The notes under the pieces were generated by a model. The model saw only the letters and a list, made by a program, of their open reading frames with translations, searched no databases and had not been told where the DNA came from. This document shows, one piece after another, positions 51,551 to 63,935 of a stretch of DNA of 64,000 bases. Position numbers and translations under genes: made by a program. This DNA is from Mytilus trossulus. Taxonomy: Eukaryota > Mollusca > Bivalvia > Mytilida > Mytilidae. Location: contig NC_086386.1 in NCBI RefSeq assembly GCF_036588685.1, forward strand, positions 77,126,682 through 77,190,681. The letters are read 5' to 3'. Numbering within the stretch: the first letter of the stretch is position 1; every line of letters begins with the position of its first letter.

Positions 51551-53883
51551 ATGTTTACTTAATTGAATTAAGCCATTTCAATCGACATTTTATCATGTGT
51601 CTTTCAGCAGTTAGTGTAAAGCTTCTTTTTCAGGTGAGGGTGAAGTTTGCCGCCTGTTAAAACGTTCAAACCCCTTGAATATGTTTGCACCTGAACCTGA
51701 TTTTCAGAAGAACTGGGGTTTTTTTCAGTATCGATTAGACAGTTGGTTTTCCTACTCAAATAGTTTTATACTAGTCATGTTGGGCTGTCAACCTTTTATT
51801 TGTTCCACCTAACAAAAATTCCAATGGAAACTTTGTTGTAAGAAAAATATTCTATACCTTTTATTCCGTTAATAACATTTACTGTAATATTTGTTCCAGT
51901 GGAAATAATATTCCAGTATGGAGTCATCTTAATTATCATAGAGCTTTATCCAGTTTGGACCTTTCGAGAAATGTGATGTCATAGTTTGTTCTTGCTTTTA
52001 TCAATATTCGAAAAGAGCTTCCGGCAATGTGTAATTCATTTAAAAAAAAACGTATGAAAACCAACTTGTTGGATTTAAACCCACAATCGCACTATTCGGA
52101 CCTCTCGGAAATTAAGACATTCTACTTAAACTCATACGATTTGTTTAATCAGCAATGATTATGAAATTGATGCATATTCAAAAACATGTTTGCAATGGCA
52201 ACTGTTTCAATTATTGCCGGGATAACATGTGTGAGTTTTTTCCTCTTTGACTTCTGATATTTATTCAAACAATATCTTACCAAAGAAAATATTGAAAACT
52301 CTATGCGTCAGTATGTTTCAAACTAATGATTAATGTCTAGATGACAAGTATAAGCTGTTTTTGGCAAAATCTTTCGGAATTTAGGGTCCTAGGTGGTCCT
52401 ATTTATTTATAGACGTAACCATCATCTGCCGTACACTATCTTAATTCTGGTATCTATGAATTGTGTATTTACTCCAATGAAATTAACTTGATTAAACAAA
52501 TAAAAATATTTCTATACCTGCTTTGTAGTTGCCATCCTATCAAATATGCGACTGATAATACAATTTTGACAACATTAACACAATGCGGAGGAATACCCCA
52601 ACTGATAATTCACTTTGTTTTGGTCCTCGATATATTATCTAAAACCGTTAAGCGTTATATATTGTGGTTGAAAATTTCACACAACGATTAGTTTGATAAC
52701 ATATGGATTGCGTATTTGGTTTTTAAATTTAAAAATGATTTAAATAATATTTTAAGAAAATGATAATACAGAAGGTCAATAAATCGACCGTTGCATAGTA
52801 TTTTAAGATGTACAAGAGTTAATCACTAGGGAAATTGTTTTCTGAATTATTATTCCAGTTTCTCAACTTATGCATGTATAATGTCTGCATTTGGTCGACG
52901 TAGGTGACTGGGGTGTCTACATTTTCGACGATAAGTTTTCCTTAAATTTGAGTTAAAGACTTCTGGGTCAATGACCATTCAAATTTCAAAACTGACCTTA
53001 TTGGCTTTTTTCAAATGCATTGAAATAATCGATTTGAATAAGTTTAAAGGGACTACGTAGGTGATTTTTTTTTATTTACTGAGGAATCAAAATCGAAGGA
53101 TACGAAATTTACACTGAATAAATGGTTACAATTCTAAAATGTCAAAAGAAAATACAGGCCTTTGAAATATCTAAAACACTGAAGGACACTTTTGTTTTAA
53201 CGTTAAACTTTCAATTTCAATATTTTGAAGTACTCCTGTACTTATACAAAAAAATGATGATTTCCACATGACAATTGGTTAAACAACGCGTTTGATATTT
53301 TCTTTTAATATTTAATACGCTTTATTAGAGCAATACGGTACACCGCGAAGTATTGCAGGAATTCATTGAACAGCACAAGACTCAGATCATGCATCTATAA
53401 GTTTATTGTATAAATAGTATGTTCAATCCTGTGCATAACATTAACAGATATCACGTTAGAAAAGACTCAATGCATTTCGGTGTCAATAGGTGTCAATTGT
53501 GTAACGTTAGTATGATCCCAAACAATTAACAAAGGAACAAAAAGTTATTCTGCTGAATCGAGAACAAATAGTTTTTGATTATTATCACGTCCTCTAAATT
53601 TTCTTTTCTTGTGCGATTTTGCATAGTCACCTTGATTGAATAATCACAAAAATCATTTATTGTTACGCATACGGGAAATCCAAGATAGATTATAATTTTA
53701 CAAAAAATTTTACTCTGACGAACAGCTTACAATTCAGATAAGATTTTACCTTGCAATTTCATTGTATGAGATATACCCGGTTTAAATTCAATTTAGTAAT
53801 AGTTGAAAAGTCAACAAAACAGATTTTTTTAACTGCTATATCTCATTGATCACGGATTGTGAGATATGACTTATAACCAAATA

Positions 53884-54718
53884 TACTGAACGACTTAAGA
53901 AACGCAACACTCATTTTTTTTTACCAAATCTTTTTTGATTCTCTTACAACTACTTTTGATGCTTATCATGCTTCTTTCTCCTTACAAAAAATCAAAATCT
54001 GACTTACCTGTGGTTATTGAACATACCGAATTTTTGAAGTCGCAAGAATTTGTTCAAGCGAAATTTTTTTCCCATGAAAGATTGTTTCAGTTTTTTGGCT
54101 TTGTGAAACAGTTCTTTCAATCCTTTGCCTTACTTACTTTTTTTTAAATGTTACATCTCCACTTTGCAAAATTTGAGAAATAAAAAAAACAAAGAACTGA
54201 ATAAGCCCTTAAGAATACTGCAAACATGAAAACATAAATGTGCTGCAACCATACCGTTCTACTGTCCTTCCGACAACGATACAAGTAGACAAGATTTGTT
54301 GCTGACCATCAATGAACAGATCAAAAATTGTAATGACACTGAAACATTAACAGAATTTGATTATGCTTCTTCATTTGCCAATCATGTTTACGGCCGCAAC
54401 GTTAACTGCTAAACAAATTGCCGAGTGCCATTGAGTACAAACTCATGCCATAAATGTTTCCCATGAACTGCATTGCCAAAAACTTGATTGAAGGAAAACC
54501 TGTAAAGCCCTCAAGTTCCAACCGCATAATTGCCAAAACCAACAAATGCAAAATCGGAAGGTGTAAAACAGAACCCCAAAAATGTCAGACAGGATTTGTT
54601 GACCTTTCTTACATCATTTTGGCGTTAGTAACAGGCAGTCATCGCTTTTGACGTTGACACATTCATTCAAAAATAACACAAAAATAATCTAGTGTTGCGT
54701 TTCTTATGTCGTTCAGTA
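53884..54718. mobile_element. 835-bp TIR element flanked by TA, Tc1/mariner-like
   Basis: The left end TACTGAACGACTTAAGAAAC and the complement of the right end TACTGAACGACATAAGAAAC both continue into GCAACACT, with one mismatch in 28 bp. TA flanks both sides (53882-53883, 54719-54720). The inside has short broken frames only. The TA target and the length suggest a non-autonomous or decayed Tc1/mariner-type element. Confidence 0.85.
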
Positions 54719-55784
54719 TATTATCATTGAAAACATTCGATTGCGAATAGAAAAGTTTTGACAGAATAATGACGATGTCCTTCAAACATGTCAAAAACAA
54801 TCTAATTAAAATAAAATACGCTTTTGAAATACAACTTGTCTTCAAAAATTAAATTCATATTCTACTTGTTATGTAAGCAATAGGTTGATGTAAGGCACTG
54901 TTTTTCAGGAGTTATTAGAAAAAATCAACTGTTATTAAAGATATTATGATATTATGATATTTTTTGATAAATACATCAAAAAGAGCCTTACTTTGAACAC
55001 CTGCCCGGAAATAAAATAGATGTGTATCTCGATTGTTAATAAAAGTCTCTTCTTGTTTAAATGTTCTTAAGTGAACTTTCTAAAATATTTGCAAAATATA
55101 CCACAATGTCTTGATACACGTCTATGCATGCTTTTGATTGTATATTTATAAGTTGTCGATTGTTATAGATCATACGGTATTAATTTAACAGATCAAACAC
55201 TATTGCTAATCTTTTATGATGTCGTAACCTTTCGAACTTTACACATAATTACGATACAAATAAACAAAATATTGAATTAACGAGGTGGCTCTCTCAAGTG
55301 ATTGTCTGATATATGCCTAAATGTAACCTAGACATGTATTTATGAACCATATTTTATCAAACTCATAAAATATTGGATATTATGGGTTTGAAATAATTAT
55401 GCAATATATTTGAAAAATATAATGCCTTAATATAGATAAACTAGCATCATGTCTAAATCAAGTTTACACGTTTGATTGTATTTTAAGGTCAAAGTCACAT
55501 AATTGAAATGTTTAGTGCATGTTTTGGCAGGGTCCCATTTCGTCGTATGAAGGTTTTAAAGTAAAGAAAATATATTTGTTGAACCGACAGACAAAACAGA
55601 GAAAACACCCTTCCTGTATAGTTTGTTAACAAATCTGCTTTTCTTCGATTTTATTGTTAAAAAAATAAGGAATCACATAGTATCCCTATTCATAACCAAA
55701 GTTGATACAATAAATTACTGACAGAGTTATTTGTATTTTTGCATACACCGTAATAATTCATTTGTGTCTTTCGTTATGCTTGCA

Positions 55785-55905
55785 TTTCCTATCCTGATTT
55801 TCTTGATAGAGGATTGCTGCTCACAAGGAAATTAATAAACCAAGAGTTCCTAATGGTGAAGTTGAAATCCTCCATTCGTCCATTTTACGGACGCCATGAT
55901 TTTTC
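55785..55905 (+). mobile_element. retroelement fragment (RT tail)
   Basis: ATAGAGGATTGCTGCTCACA, ACCAAGAGTTCCTAATGGTG and TTTTACGGACGCCATGA encode, with frame breaks, the same RT tail as 44640-44880 (SLRKFYGRHH-like end). Confidence 0.65.
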
Positions 55906-55927
55906 GTTCATTTTTTTTTTTTATAAA

Positions 55928-56118
55928 TAAAGCCGTTAGTTTTCTCGTTTGAATTTTTTTACATTGTCATTTTGCGGCTCTTTATAGCTTACTATGCGGT
56001 ATGGGATTTGCTCTTTTTAAAGGCCGTACGGTGACCTAAAATTGTTAATTTCTGTGGCATTGTGGTCTCTTGTGGATAGTTTTTCATTGGCTATCATAGT
56101 ACATCTTGTTTTTTTTTT
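55928..56118 (-). repeat. MITE-like repeat
   Basis: GCCGTTAGTTTTCTCGTTTG, TTTATAGCTTACTATGCGGT and GGCCGTACGGTGACCTAAAA match the 28153-28338 family. Confidence 0.85.
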
Positions 56119-56469
56119 TTTTATTATAGAAGTATATTTTCTGATACTATGCTGTTTTGTGTTATGTGTTGAGGATTTATAACCGATTTGTATGTAAAGT
56201 TATTGATTGCAAAATTTGTGCACTTAAAACTGTTCACACCAAGAGTTCTTGAAAGGAAAGTCGATACCATAAATGTATCATTCGTAATTATTATACGGTC
56301 AAATAGCTGAATGACCCTTCCTAATTTATTGATAGCTTTAAATCTGTATTGACACTATACGTTGTTGAAAACACGTGTGTTAGAATATTATTTTGATGAC
56401 TACATATTATTCAAAGAAATCACCTTTTTGTCAACTAAACTAATTCAATGAGGTGGGTAATAATACAAT

Positions 56470-56655
56470 ACAATGTGTTTTCTCTTTTAAATTGTTTAAC
56501 AGTGTCTTATCGGGGCCTTTTATAGCTGACTATGCGGTATGGGATTTGCTCATTGTTGAAGACCGTACGGTGACCTATAGTTGTTGTTAATTTCTGTATC
56601 ATTTTGGTCTTATGTGGATAGTTGTCTCATTGACAACTATATCACATCTTCTTTT
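56470..56655 (-). repeat. MITE-like repeat
   Basis: TTTTATAGCTGACTATGCGG, GACCGTACGGTGACCTATAG and TGTCTCATTGACAACTATAT. It lies only 350 bp from the previous copy in the same orientation. Confidence 0.85.
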
Positions 56656-57399
56656 AAATATTACCTGGTTAGTCATGCCATTCCTTCACTAGTTATTTAA
56701 TAATGTATGTGAAGTTAGCATTTAATATGAGATTACATATGATTTCTCTTCTGCAGTTAATTTTTCCTAGTGGTAAAATATTTTAGGTGTAAGTTGTTTT
56801 CACTTTTTTTCTGTTAGGTGTTTTCACTTTTTTGTTGTGTTAGGGATTTAAACCACACAACAATTTTTAACAAAGCGTTTAAAATTGTATTGGGTGCATA
56901 ATAGTTGCATATTTATATATTTGTATTTTTATCTGATAAAAAAAATATTTAGTATTCAAATCTCATTTCGCCGCTTATTTAATTTGTTCAATCCTTCGAC
57001 AAAAGAAAAAAATGATAAACTATTAGTGCAGAAATGATAATTGATGAAAATGCGACAGAATTGTAAAATATAACTTTTTATCGAGCTATAGTTACATTAC
57101 ATCAAGCTACACATGTTTACCTCTGTATCTTAACTAATTGACTGCAGAATTAAAGTGACTATCAATTTCGTTCTACAAAACATTTAATATATGTTTGTAA
57201 AGACATAATGAAAAATTAATGCATATTAATGACTCACGATAATAACTAGTTACAACAAAATAAATGTGATATCAAAACGTAAAACCACATGAATACAGAG
57301 CTCCGAGGAAATTTCAAAAAGGAAAGTACCTAATCAAATGTCAAAATCAAAAGTTCCAACACATCAAACGAATGAACAACGAATGTCATATTTCTGCCT

Positions 57400-57510
57400 T
57401 GATATATGCATTTTCTTATGTGGAACATGGTGGTTTGAACCTAGTTTTACAGTTCGATAAACCTCTCGTATGCCAGTCAAATAAAATTTCATTATATTTA
57501 CAACGATGTG
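57400..57510 (+). repeat. interspersed repeat
   Basis: ATGCATTTTCTTATGTGGAA, CATGGTGGTTTGAACCTAGT and GCCAGTCAAATAAAATTTCA belong to the family at 34310-34640 and 62390-62660. The 85-codon ORF across it is an artefact. Confidence 0.7.
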
Positions 57511-58309
57511 AGAACAAAAAAAAACAAGATTTTAAAAGTGGACTTACCCAAAAGTATGATCGTAAAGATTGTTTTTTTGCCCGCAAGTTAAATTTGGTGA
57601 AACCTTTAAGATCACTAACAAATCATTAATCTTATTATTCTGGTAGATGTGAGGAGGAGCTTCGGGTATGTACGTTTTCAGGGGGAGTGCAGGAATAAGG
57701 AAATGTTGTATGATAACCAATTCCAATGAGAAAACTAACAACTAGAGTTCAAGATGTTAGCGATATAGGCAACCGTTTGACCTTCAACAGTGATGAAATT
57801 GAAATATTTGGGTATTTTAAAGCAAGAGAAGTACACATGAATACATGTGTAAAGTGTAGAAAAGTCAAATGTTTCAATTCAATTGCAAGATAAAAGATTC
57901 TTAAATTGTATTTCCTCTAACATATATTTTGGATTTCCATATCTGATTTACTTCACCTCTAAAATAGGTAGTTTCACATTAAAATGATTACTGATAAAAC
58001 TTATGTTTATAATATAAATAACTTAGGTGTTTTTTGGAGCACTCGGAAGACCGATCAGTATATCGTTGTTTGTAAAGACTCTAAGGAAGTAAAGTTATCA
58101 AATATAGTGTTAGAAAAGCCAGTTCGTCACATAACAAATCGAATGAGTGTTCCTCTTTGGTAAGTAACATTGGGTATATATTGAGTTGTCAAGTGAATTG
58201 ACAATACCTTTTTCAATTTTTAAGCAGTTTATGTAATGTGAATTACACAGAAAAAAATATTTGCGTTGCGTCTTATGTCTTTATGTAGCATGGCTTTCAT
58301 AGAGCCATT

Positions 58310-58465
58310 CCATGCTAGTATCTTAATTTTGATTTCACGGCCTCACAGGCTTAATCAAGAGGTATCGCTACATTAAAGACCTGTTTGTGACATTCTGCTG
58401 TTGTTTTTTTCTATGGTCGGGTTGTTGTCTCCTTTACACAACTTCATTTCCATTCTCATTTTTAT
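58310..58465 (+). repeat. interspersed repeat, copy of the right end of 18300-18945
   Basis: ACATTCTGCTGTTGTTTTTT and TCTATGGTCGGGTTGTTGTC match the 18.9-kb element. Confidence 0.75.
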
Positions 58466-59015
58466 CTAATACTATACAGGAAGATAACTCAGCTCAACGT
58501 TTTATTCACGTTGTATTGTTAAGGAAATATCAAGCTTCCCAATTATCAAAATTAGAGCTTGTCAAACTGGTACATAACCAAATAATTTTTTCTGATGAAA
58601 TGGTTGGTTCACATTTTTCATTCTTCTTTATTTTTGTCAAAAACGAGCCAACAAAATTTTAGTCAAGGTGTTGGGTGTCACCCTAATTTAAAAACAAAGT
58701 TTTTTTTTATAGTATTCTTAAACTCAGTCGATATCGGATTAATGAGATGGAAACACTAAAATGGAAGTTTTACAGTAAATGGAAATGATCATCATATATG
58801 AAAAATAAAAAGACAATGAAAGGTGGTGTTCCATATTTTTATTAAGATTCTGTGTAACGGATCAATCTTGAAAATTCTTATTTGTTTAAAACAAATGAGT
58901 TAATGATTAACTTTTTCAGTAGCTGAAAAGTATTGAAATATTATACATCGCAACTTTAAAATGACTGCAGTATTTAAAACGATAAACAGCTATAAATCAA
59001 TGTATCGTGTATCTT

Positions 59016-59021
59016 TTTATT
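59016..59021 (-). terminator. poly(A) signal AATAAA of FReD gene B, overlapping the stop
   Basis: The stop TGA (59023-59021) reads on as TGAATAAAAAG, so AATAAA starts at the last base of the stop, as in gene A. Confidence 0.6.
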
Positions 59022-59271
59022 CATAATCTACGTATCATTAATGTGGTTGTTTTCAGGGAATACAATTGTCCTCTCCAACAAGGCCATGTCATCCCTTCAT
59101 TTCTATATTTGGTTTCAGCCTTTAGGTAAGCTCCATTTAGATTCGAATGAGTACATTTGTGGAACCAGAATCCTGCCTTGCTGTAATCAGCACAGTTGCC
59201 TTCCTTGTGAGTATCATTGTCTTCATCAGGAGTAGAGAATAGTTTGTCATTATGTTGGTAGAGACAGTCTC
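59021..59271 (-). CDS. FReD B last exon
   Basis: Acceptor GTTATAG. It encodes GDCLYQHNDKLFSTPDEDND, the binding-site Cys pair, WPCWRG and the C terminus RRL, then TGA. It is one codon longer than in gene A. Confidence 0.95.
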
Positions 59272-62200
59272 CTATAACAGACAATAATTAAATTTCATAA
59301 CTCTAAACAAAGTTCTTTATATTTCTAAACTTATAAAAGAGGGTAGAAAGATTCCAGAGGGACAGTTTAACTTATAGAAAACGTACAGACACATAATAGT
59401 AATCAAGACACAACACAGATTAGTAAAGACTAAGCAACACGAATCCCACAAAAAACTTGGGGTCATAACATGCAAGGTTTAATATATGTAAGAATTATAC
59501 ATTTGTATATTTTATTGCTTCAATTTAAGTCGTTTTTGAGATAATTGCATAATAAAATCAGCTTTTTTGAAATATGAAAAGAGATTCGCCATATTTCACA
59601 ATCTGAAATAAGGGATTTAGTTATCATATAGTGATAACATGGCGTCTGAGAGAAATATGATAACCTTATTCATGTTATTAGATACGATCATGAAATTAAA
59701 AACGAGTCATCCCTTCGACTTATTGACAAGTCAGACCTGTCACGTGACATGTGTCCTTTCTTTGCATGTTTGTGTGTACATTGTTGTAAAAGATAGCAAT
59801 ACGGGCTAACTAATTAATGACTTCAGAATTGCTGATACTTTTTCAATATGTATGACGCAAAATTAGTCTACAGTAAAACAAATATATATGACGATACCCA
59901 GTACTGTCGGGCAGCATAGCATATATCATAAATATATAATGAAATCTTTAACTCTTTTTATGTGCGTTTTATCTGAACAGATTTCTTTTGTAGGTAATGA
60001 CAAAACATATAATCTAACCTCCAAATTTTATATTCTTGAGATATTTTTTTTTACTTTCAACCTAAGAAACAGGATTGTGATATAGATTTATTGAACTACA
60101 TACCAGCATTTCCGCTATAACCACCAATTAACAGTTTGTATTTTGATTTTGCATTTCCAACAGAAAAGTTTCTGTATAAAGCATATCTGGTTTCTCCATC
60201 AAAATCCTCTAGCTGTATCCTAAATTCAGAGATACCTTTGGACGTTAAAATATGTATTTTCTCGTTACCTACAAAATAAGAATGTTTAGATGAAATGCAC
60301 AGAATAAAGGGTTAAAGATTTCATTATATATTAATGATATATGGTGCCAACTGGTTATCATCATCTATCACTGTTTGACTGTAGATTATGTTCGAGTCAT
60401 ACATTTTTAAAAAGTGAATATGTTCCGAGTGCTGTATTTGTATACGGTCGCATATATGATGTGTTAATCTTGGCTTTAGATTGTTACCCGGATTTGTTTT
60501 CTCTGAATCGATTTATGACTTTAGAACAGCGGTATGATGTTGTTGCCTTTATCTATGTATCATTTTTGTAATGTGCATTCAGAGATAATCGAGATTTAAT
60601 CGCAAGGAAAACTCGCAAATCGTAGATTATTAAAATAAGTCTTGTATACTTGTGCCACGATTAAACTGTTTCATAATAATCTAGTCATTTCAGTATAATG
60701 GATACTTCTAATCGATATGACAGGCTTCTTGAACAACCTAACAGCATACTGTGTGCAACCATGGCTGCTTGTTTTATTCATTAACAACATTAACTGTTTA
60801 TACCCAATTTTTGACTGGTGTGTATATTATAAAAACAAAACATGTTCCCTATATAAAACAAAACAAATCACGATTTTGCACAGTATGAAAACTGTCTGTC
60901 ATTTTTGTTTAATCGTCATTTGGGAAAAAATTAGGAATCAGGAATTTAAAAAAAAGAAATTTGTTTTTTATTTATATTGTATGTTTGCATGGAGTTTTGA
61001 ATGATTATAACTGAAAACATTGTGCATGTCATTAAATCCTTGAAGACTTTTAGAGGGAGATATTATTGTCTTAAGATGCTCTTTATTTAAAAAAACAGAG
61101 TCCATGGATCCCAAAACTGATAGTAGTTGTTTCATAGCTTATTTGACACAAGCATTATCAACACATTTCAAAAGTCAAAAGTCAAAGGATGTCACTGCAT
61201 GTTGACTGACACATCCTTAGAAAATATCGAATATATAAATAGCAGGGCATAGCCCCACTAAATATATGGCTTTAAGTTTCAAAGCTCTATGCAGATATTA
61301 GTGTGCTTTTATCTCATTATCTGTTAGGACGACGTCATATTAATTTAGCTTTTTATGAGGTTTTAACTAATCATTCGTGTATTCATAATTCGACCTTATA
61401 CAGCAGGATTAAAAGAAATTCAAAGAATACACGAAAGAGCAGACATTGATTTAGAGAAGATTACTCATATTCATGTCCTGGTAACAATATAACAAATAAC
61501 ATTATTTATACTGTGTAAATAATTTAGAAGAATATCATTTAATTAAGTCTCTTTTTTTATGATCTTGATAAATATATTGACTTTAACCAGGCGCTGAAGA
61601 AATGAACAATAGAACTCATGTTGCCAAAAGTTATTTCAAGATCATTATTCTTCAAGTTTTAAAATATAAATCTAGACATGCAATTAAATTATGGCAAGTG
61701 GGATGCTAAAAGTAACCAAACGAGTAATGCTCTCATTGGCTATAACACGCAATGACGTTAGTTATCACGTGATATTATTTTTCTAATAGTTTCTTGTCAA
61801 TGATCACAACTTGTTTGATTGACATAGTTGAACTTAAAACTCAAGCATAAATTTAAAACCTGATATATCAAAATAGAAAATTAACTTAATTCAAACCAGT
61901 AGTCACTAAATTCGGTTATAAATATTTGCAAGACAGCTGGGGTTTTTTAATCATATTTTTTCTAATAACCCATTTTCTTCTAGACATTTATATAATTATA
62001 ACATATTATTTATGTATACCAAATTATACAATAGTGTTTGAAAAAGTTGATGTATCTACAAAGGGTAACCTACCAAGCCAGTGTTCTCCGTTGATATTAC
62101 CAAACCCATACTCATATTCTTTCCAAGTTCTATTAAAATTTATCTTTCCGTTGAATCGTCTTTGAATAACCTAAAACATTACAAACATTTATTTATGTGT

Positions 62201-63139
62201 TGGTAAACAAAGTTTCTGTGATATGGGCATGGTAATCAAGTGTTAACGAATTTTTAAATTTTTAAAAAACATTTTCCACTCAAGTTATACATTACCTTAG
62301 CTGTATTTTACAAAATCTATTATTATTGTAGGTCTGCAGTTATCTTTATTTTCATATTCTATTCTGCCTGTCTAACTGTTTTATTCGTGCAGCATTGAAA
62401 AGATAATTGAAGACAAAACGCCCGCTCGCATCAAATTGAACTATATTGATAACGATGTGTGAACAAGCCAAACAGACATACTAGGTTACAATTTCAAAAA
62501 TAAGGGTACACCAGTCAATATTGTGTTATAAATTTAATCACTATAAAAAAATATGAAATAAAAAATAACACAATGGCATATAATCAATTATATAAGCAGA
62601 AATGAAAGACAAGAGAATACACAAATTTAACGTGAAGTTGTTAGTTGTGTTATTGTACATAAAACAACGAGCAACTTAAGCAGTTAATCTACAATCGGTT
62701 CAATATTGTTGGAAAAATTACTGCTTCATGTTTTGTAAAGACGACACCATCATTTGAAAATTTCTCCTTTGAAATGTGTATGTTATATGTTTGATTTAAC
62801 CATTTTTGGTCGCTCTTAATTGACAAAGTACCAGGACATTCAACTACAGAGAAGGAAACCTGCCGAAAAAAAAGGAATCAAAAGCCGGTGTTATAAAAAT
62901 AATATGTTGTCTCATCGTGTTAATCTTTGGTTTACGAACAATGAAAGTATATATTCAGAATATGAAACAATGAGTTTGTACTGTATACATTATATACAAA
63001 AAACTTACTGTCCATGCCTTCCCTTGGTTAATAAGCTTGCAGTATACATCAAATGGTCTTGTTCCATCTGGATAGATCGTATATACTCCACTTTTACAAT
63101 GAGCTGGGTCTATATCTCCACAGTCTTTAGGCTGCGTTA
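59021..63139 (-). CDS. fibrinogen-related domain protein, gene B, 3' four exons (5' end outside the window)
   Basis: Exons 63009-63139, 62074-62170, 60104-60268 and 59021-59271 join to 644 nt in frame and encode a full FReD of about 214 residues. The domain starts [20 protein letters not shown], has WTVIQRRFNG, the calcium loop DEDND, GNCADY...FWFHKC, SNLNGAYLKAETK and GMTWPCWRG, and ends LMIRRL. The first three exons have the same lengths as their counterparts in gene A (131, 97, 165 nt), the last is 3 nt longer, and all intron phases are identical, so the two are duplicates. The extra cysteines of gene A in AHCK, GDCL and WPCW are all kept. The signal-peptide and linker exons must lie right of 64000; none is visible in 63140-64000. 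The role is inferred as for gene A: secreted, calcium-dependent recognition. Confidence 0.93.
59336..59465 (-). mobile_element. LINE 3'-end fragment in last intron of FReD B
   Basis: On the minus strand it reads GGATTCGTGTTGCTTAGTCT at its far end and GGAATCTTTCTACCCTCTTT near the exon. It is the counterpart of 5868-6035, but lies about 60 bp from the acceptor rather than touching it. Confidence 0.75.
60104..60268 (-). CDS. FReD B exon 5 equivalent
   Basis: Acceptor TTTTGTAG, donor G|GTATGT, phases 1 to 1. It encodes [29 protein letters not shown] and LLIGGYSGNA, clearly similar to gene A. Confidence 0.95.
60420..60565 (+). repeat. interspersed repeat fragment in FReD B intron
   Basis: TTACCCGGATTTGTTTTCTC and TTTAGAACAGCGGTATGATG match 42400-42500. 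The 76-codon ORF here is repeat-derived. Confidence 0.7.
62074..62170 (-). CDS. FReD B exon 4 equivalent
   Basis: Acceptor TTTTAG, donor G|GTAGGT, phases 0 to 1. It encodes VIQRRFNGKINFNRTWKEYE and YGFGNINGEHWL. Confidence 0.94.
62390..62660 (+). repeat. interspersed repeat in FReD B intron
   Basis: CGCATCAAATTGAACTATAT, GATAACGATGTGTGAACAAG and ACACCAGTCAATATTGTGTT match 34310-34640. Confidence 0.7.
63009..63139 (-). CDS. FReD B exon 3 equivalent
   Basis: Acceptor GTCCTAG, donor ACA|GTAAGT, phases 1 to 0. It encodes the VTQPKDCGDIDPAHC start, YTIYPDGTRPFDVYC and KAWT. Confidence 0.93.
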
Positions 63140-63159
63140 CTAGGACATAAAGAACATGG

Positions 63160-63228
63160 TTGATTCATGTGTCATTTTGGTCTCTTGTGGAGAGTTGTCT
63201 AATTGACAACCATACCACATTTTCTTTT
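63160..63228 (-). repeat. MITE-like repeat, short copy
   Basis: TGTGTCATTTTGGTCTCTTG and GAGAGTTGTCTAATTGACAA, then ACCATACCACATTTTC, directly upstream of FReD B exon 3. Confidence 0.85.
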
Positions 63229-63364
63229 TTACATGGAAAAGTTTATGTAGTTTGATAGTGCATTTTTTAATTAACTACAGATCTTAGATTATTGACGTTT
63301 TTATGATATCATTATAAAGAAATCAGCGACATATAAAAAAAAAACAATATCTCTTCCAGGCATG

Positions 63365-63560
63365 GGGTAATCGTAATCAGTAATCGTAATCTCATGTAAT
63401 CGATTACATTTTGCAGTGTAATCCCATTCAATCAGTAATCATGCCATTTTTGATTACAAGTTATCATGATGTAATCGATTAAAGGGCCCAAAACAGGTGT
63501 AACCATGATTACTTTTAGATTACTTTAAGATTACATTCATATGATTACTTGCTGATCACA
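63365..63560. repeat. TAATCGATTA-rich palindromic repeat
   Basis: About a dozen TAATC or GATTA words occur in 200 bp, including the palindromes GTAATCGATTAC and GTAATCGATTAA. No gene is visible; it is a dispersed low-complexity-like repeat in the upstream intron of FReD B. Confidence 0.75.
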
Positions 63561-63902
63561 AATCTTGAATACTGGTATATCTATATAGGAAAATAATTTT
63601 TGATAGACAATATGAAAATGTTGAGCATGAATAAAAAAATCATGAAACTAGTAATCACTATGATGGGACTTTTTTAATGTTATAAATAATATCATCTATA
63701 TAACAAGTTTTGTATAACCAAGTGTTTGATTTTGTCAACAGATTACTAAAGGAATTTGCTTTCCAGTGTACGGAGATTGAGCTCTTATGAAATAAGAGTA
63801 TGTCTTAAAGCATTTTCTTTTCATTGATTGAAAATTTTTGATATTACCTCCAATTTTATATAAGTATGCAAAATATTTTTATAACAATTAAACCTAGTTG
63901 TA

Positions 63903-63935
63903 TCATTGGCAATCATACCACATCATCTTTTTTTT
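63903..63935 (-). repeat. MITE-like repeat, terminal fragment
   Basis: ATTGGCAATCATACCACATC plus ATCTTTTTTTTT is the conserved end of the family. Confidence 0.7.

Larger units (their letters stand above)
46880..59020. other. 12-kb stretch without a recognised gene
   Basis: It should contain the upstream exon(s) and promoter of the coiled-coil gene, but I could not identify them. It is filled with retroelement remnants, SINE copies, local duplications and MITEs, listed separately. Plus-strand frames at 46536-46784 and 47882-48073 are open but unassigned. Confidence 0.5.

Noticed and set aside
54001..54040. Minus-strand CACAG|GTAAGTCAG donor with an upstream ATG, considered as first exon of the coiled-coil gene
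   Set aside because: It lies inside the TA-flanked mobile element and would leave in phase 2, while exon 1 enters in phase 0.
57372..57629. 85-codon plus ORF
   Set aside because: Most of it is an interspersed repeat with copies at 34.3 and 62.4 kb.
60341..60571. 76-codon plus ORF inside FReD B intron
   Set aside because: Its end is a fragment of the 42.4-kb repeat family; it is not a gene.
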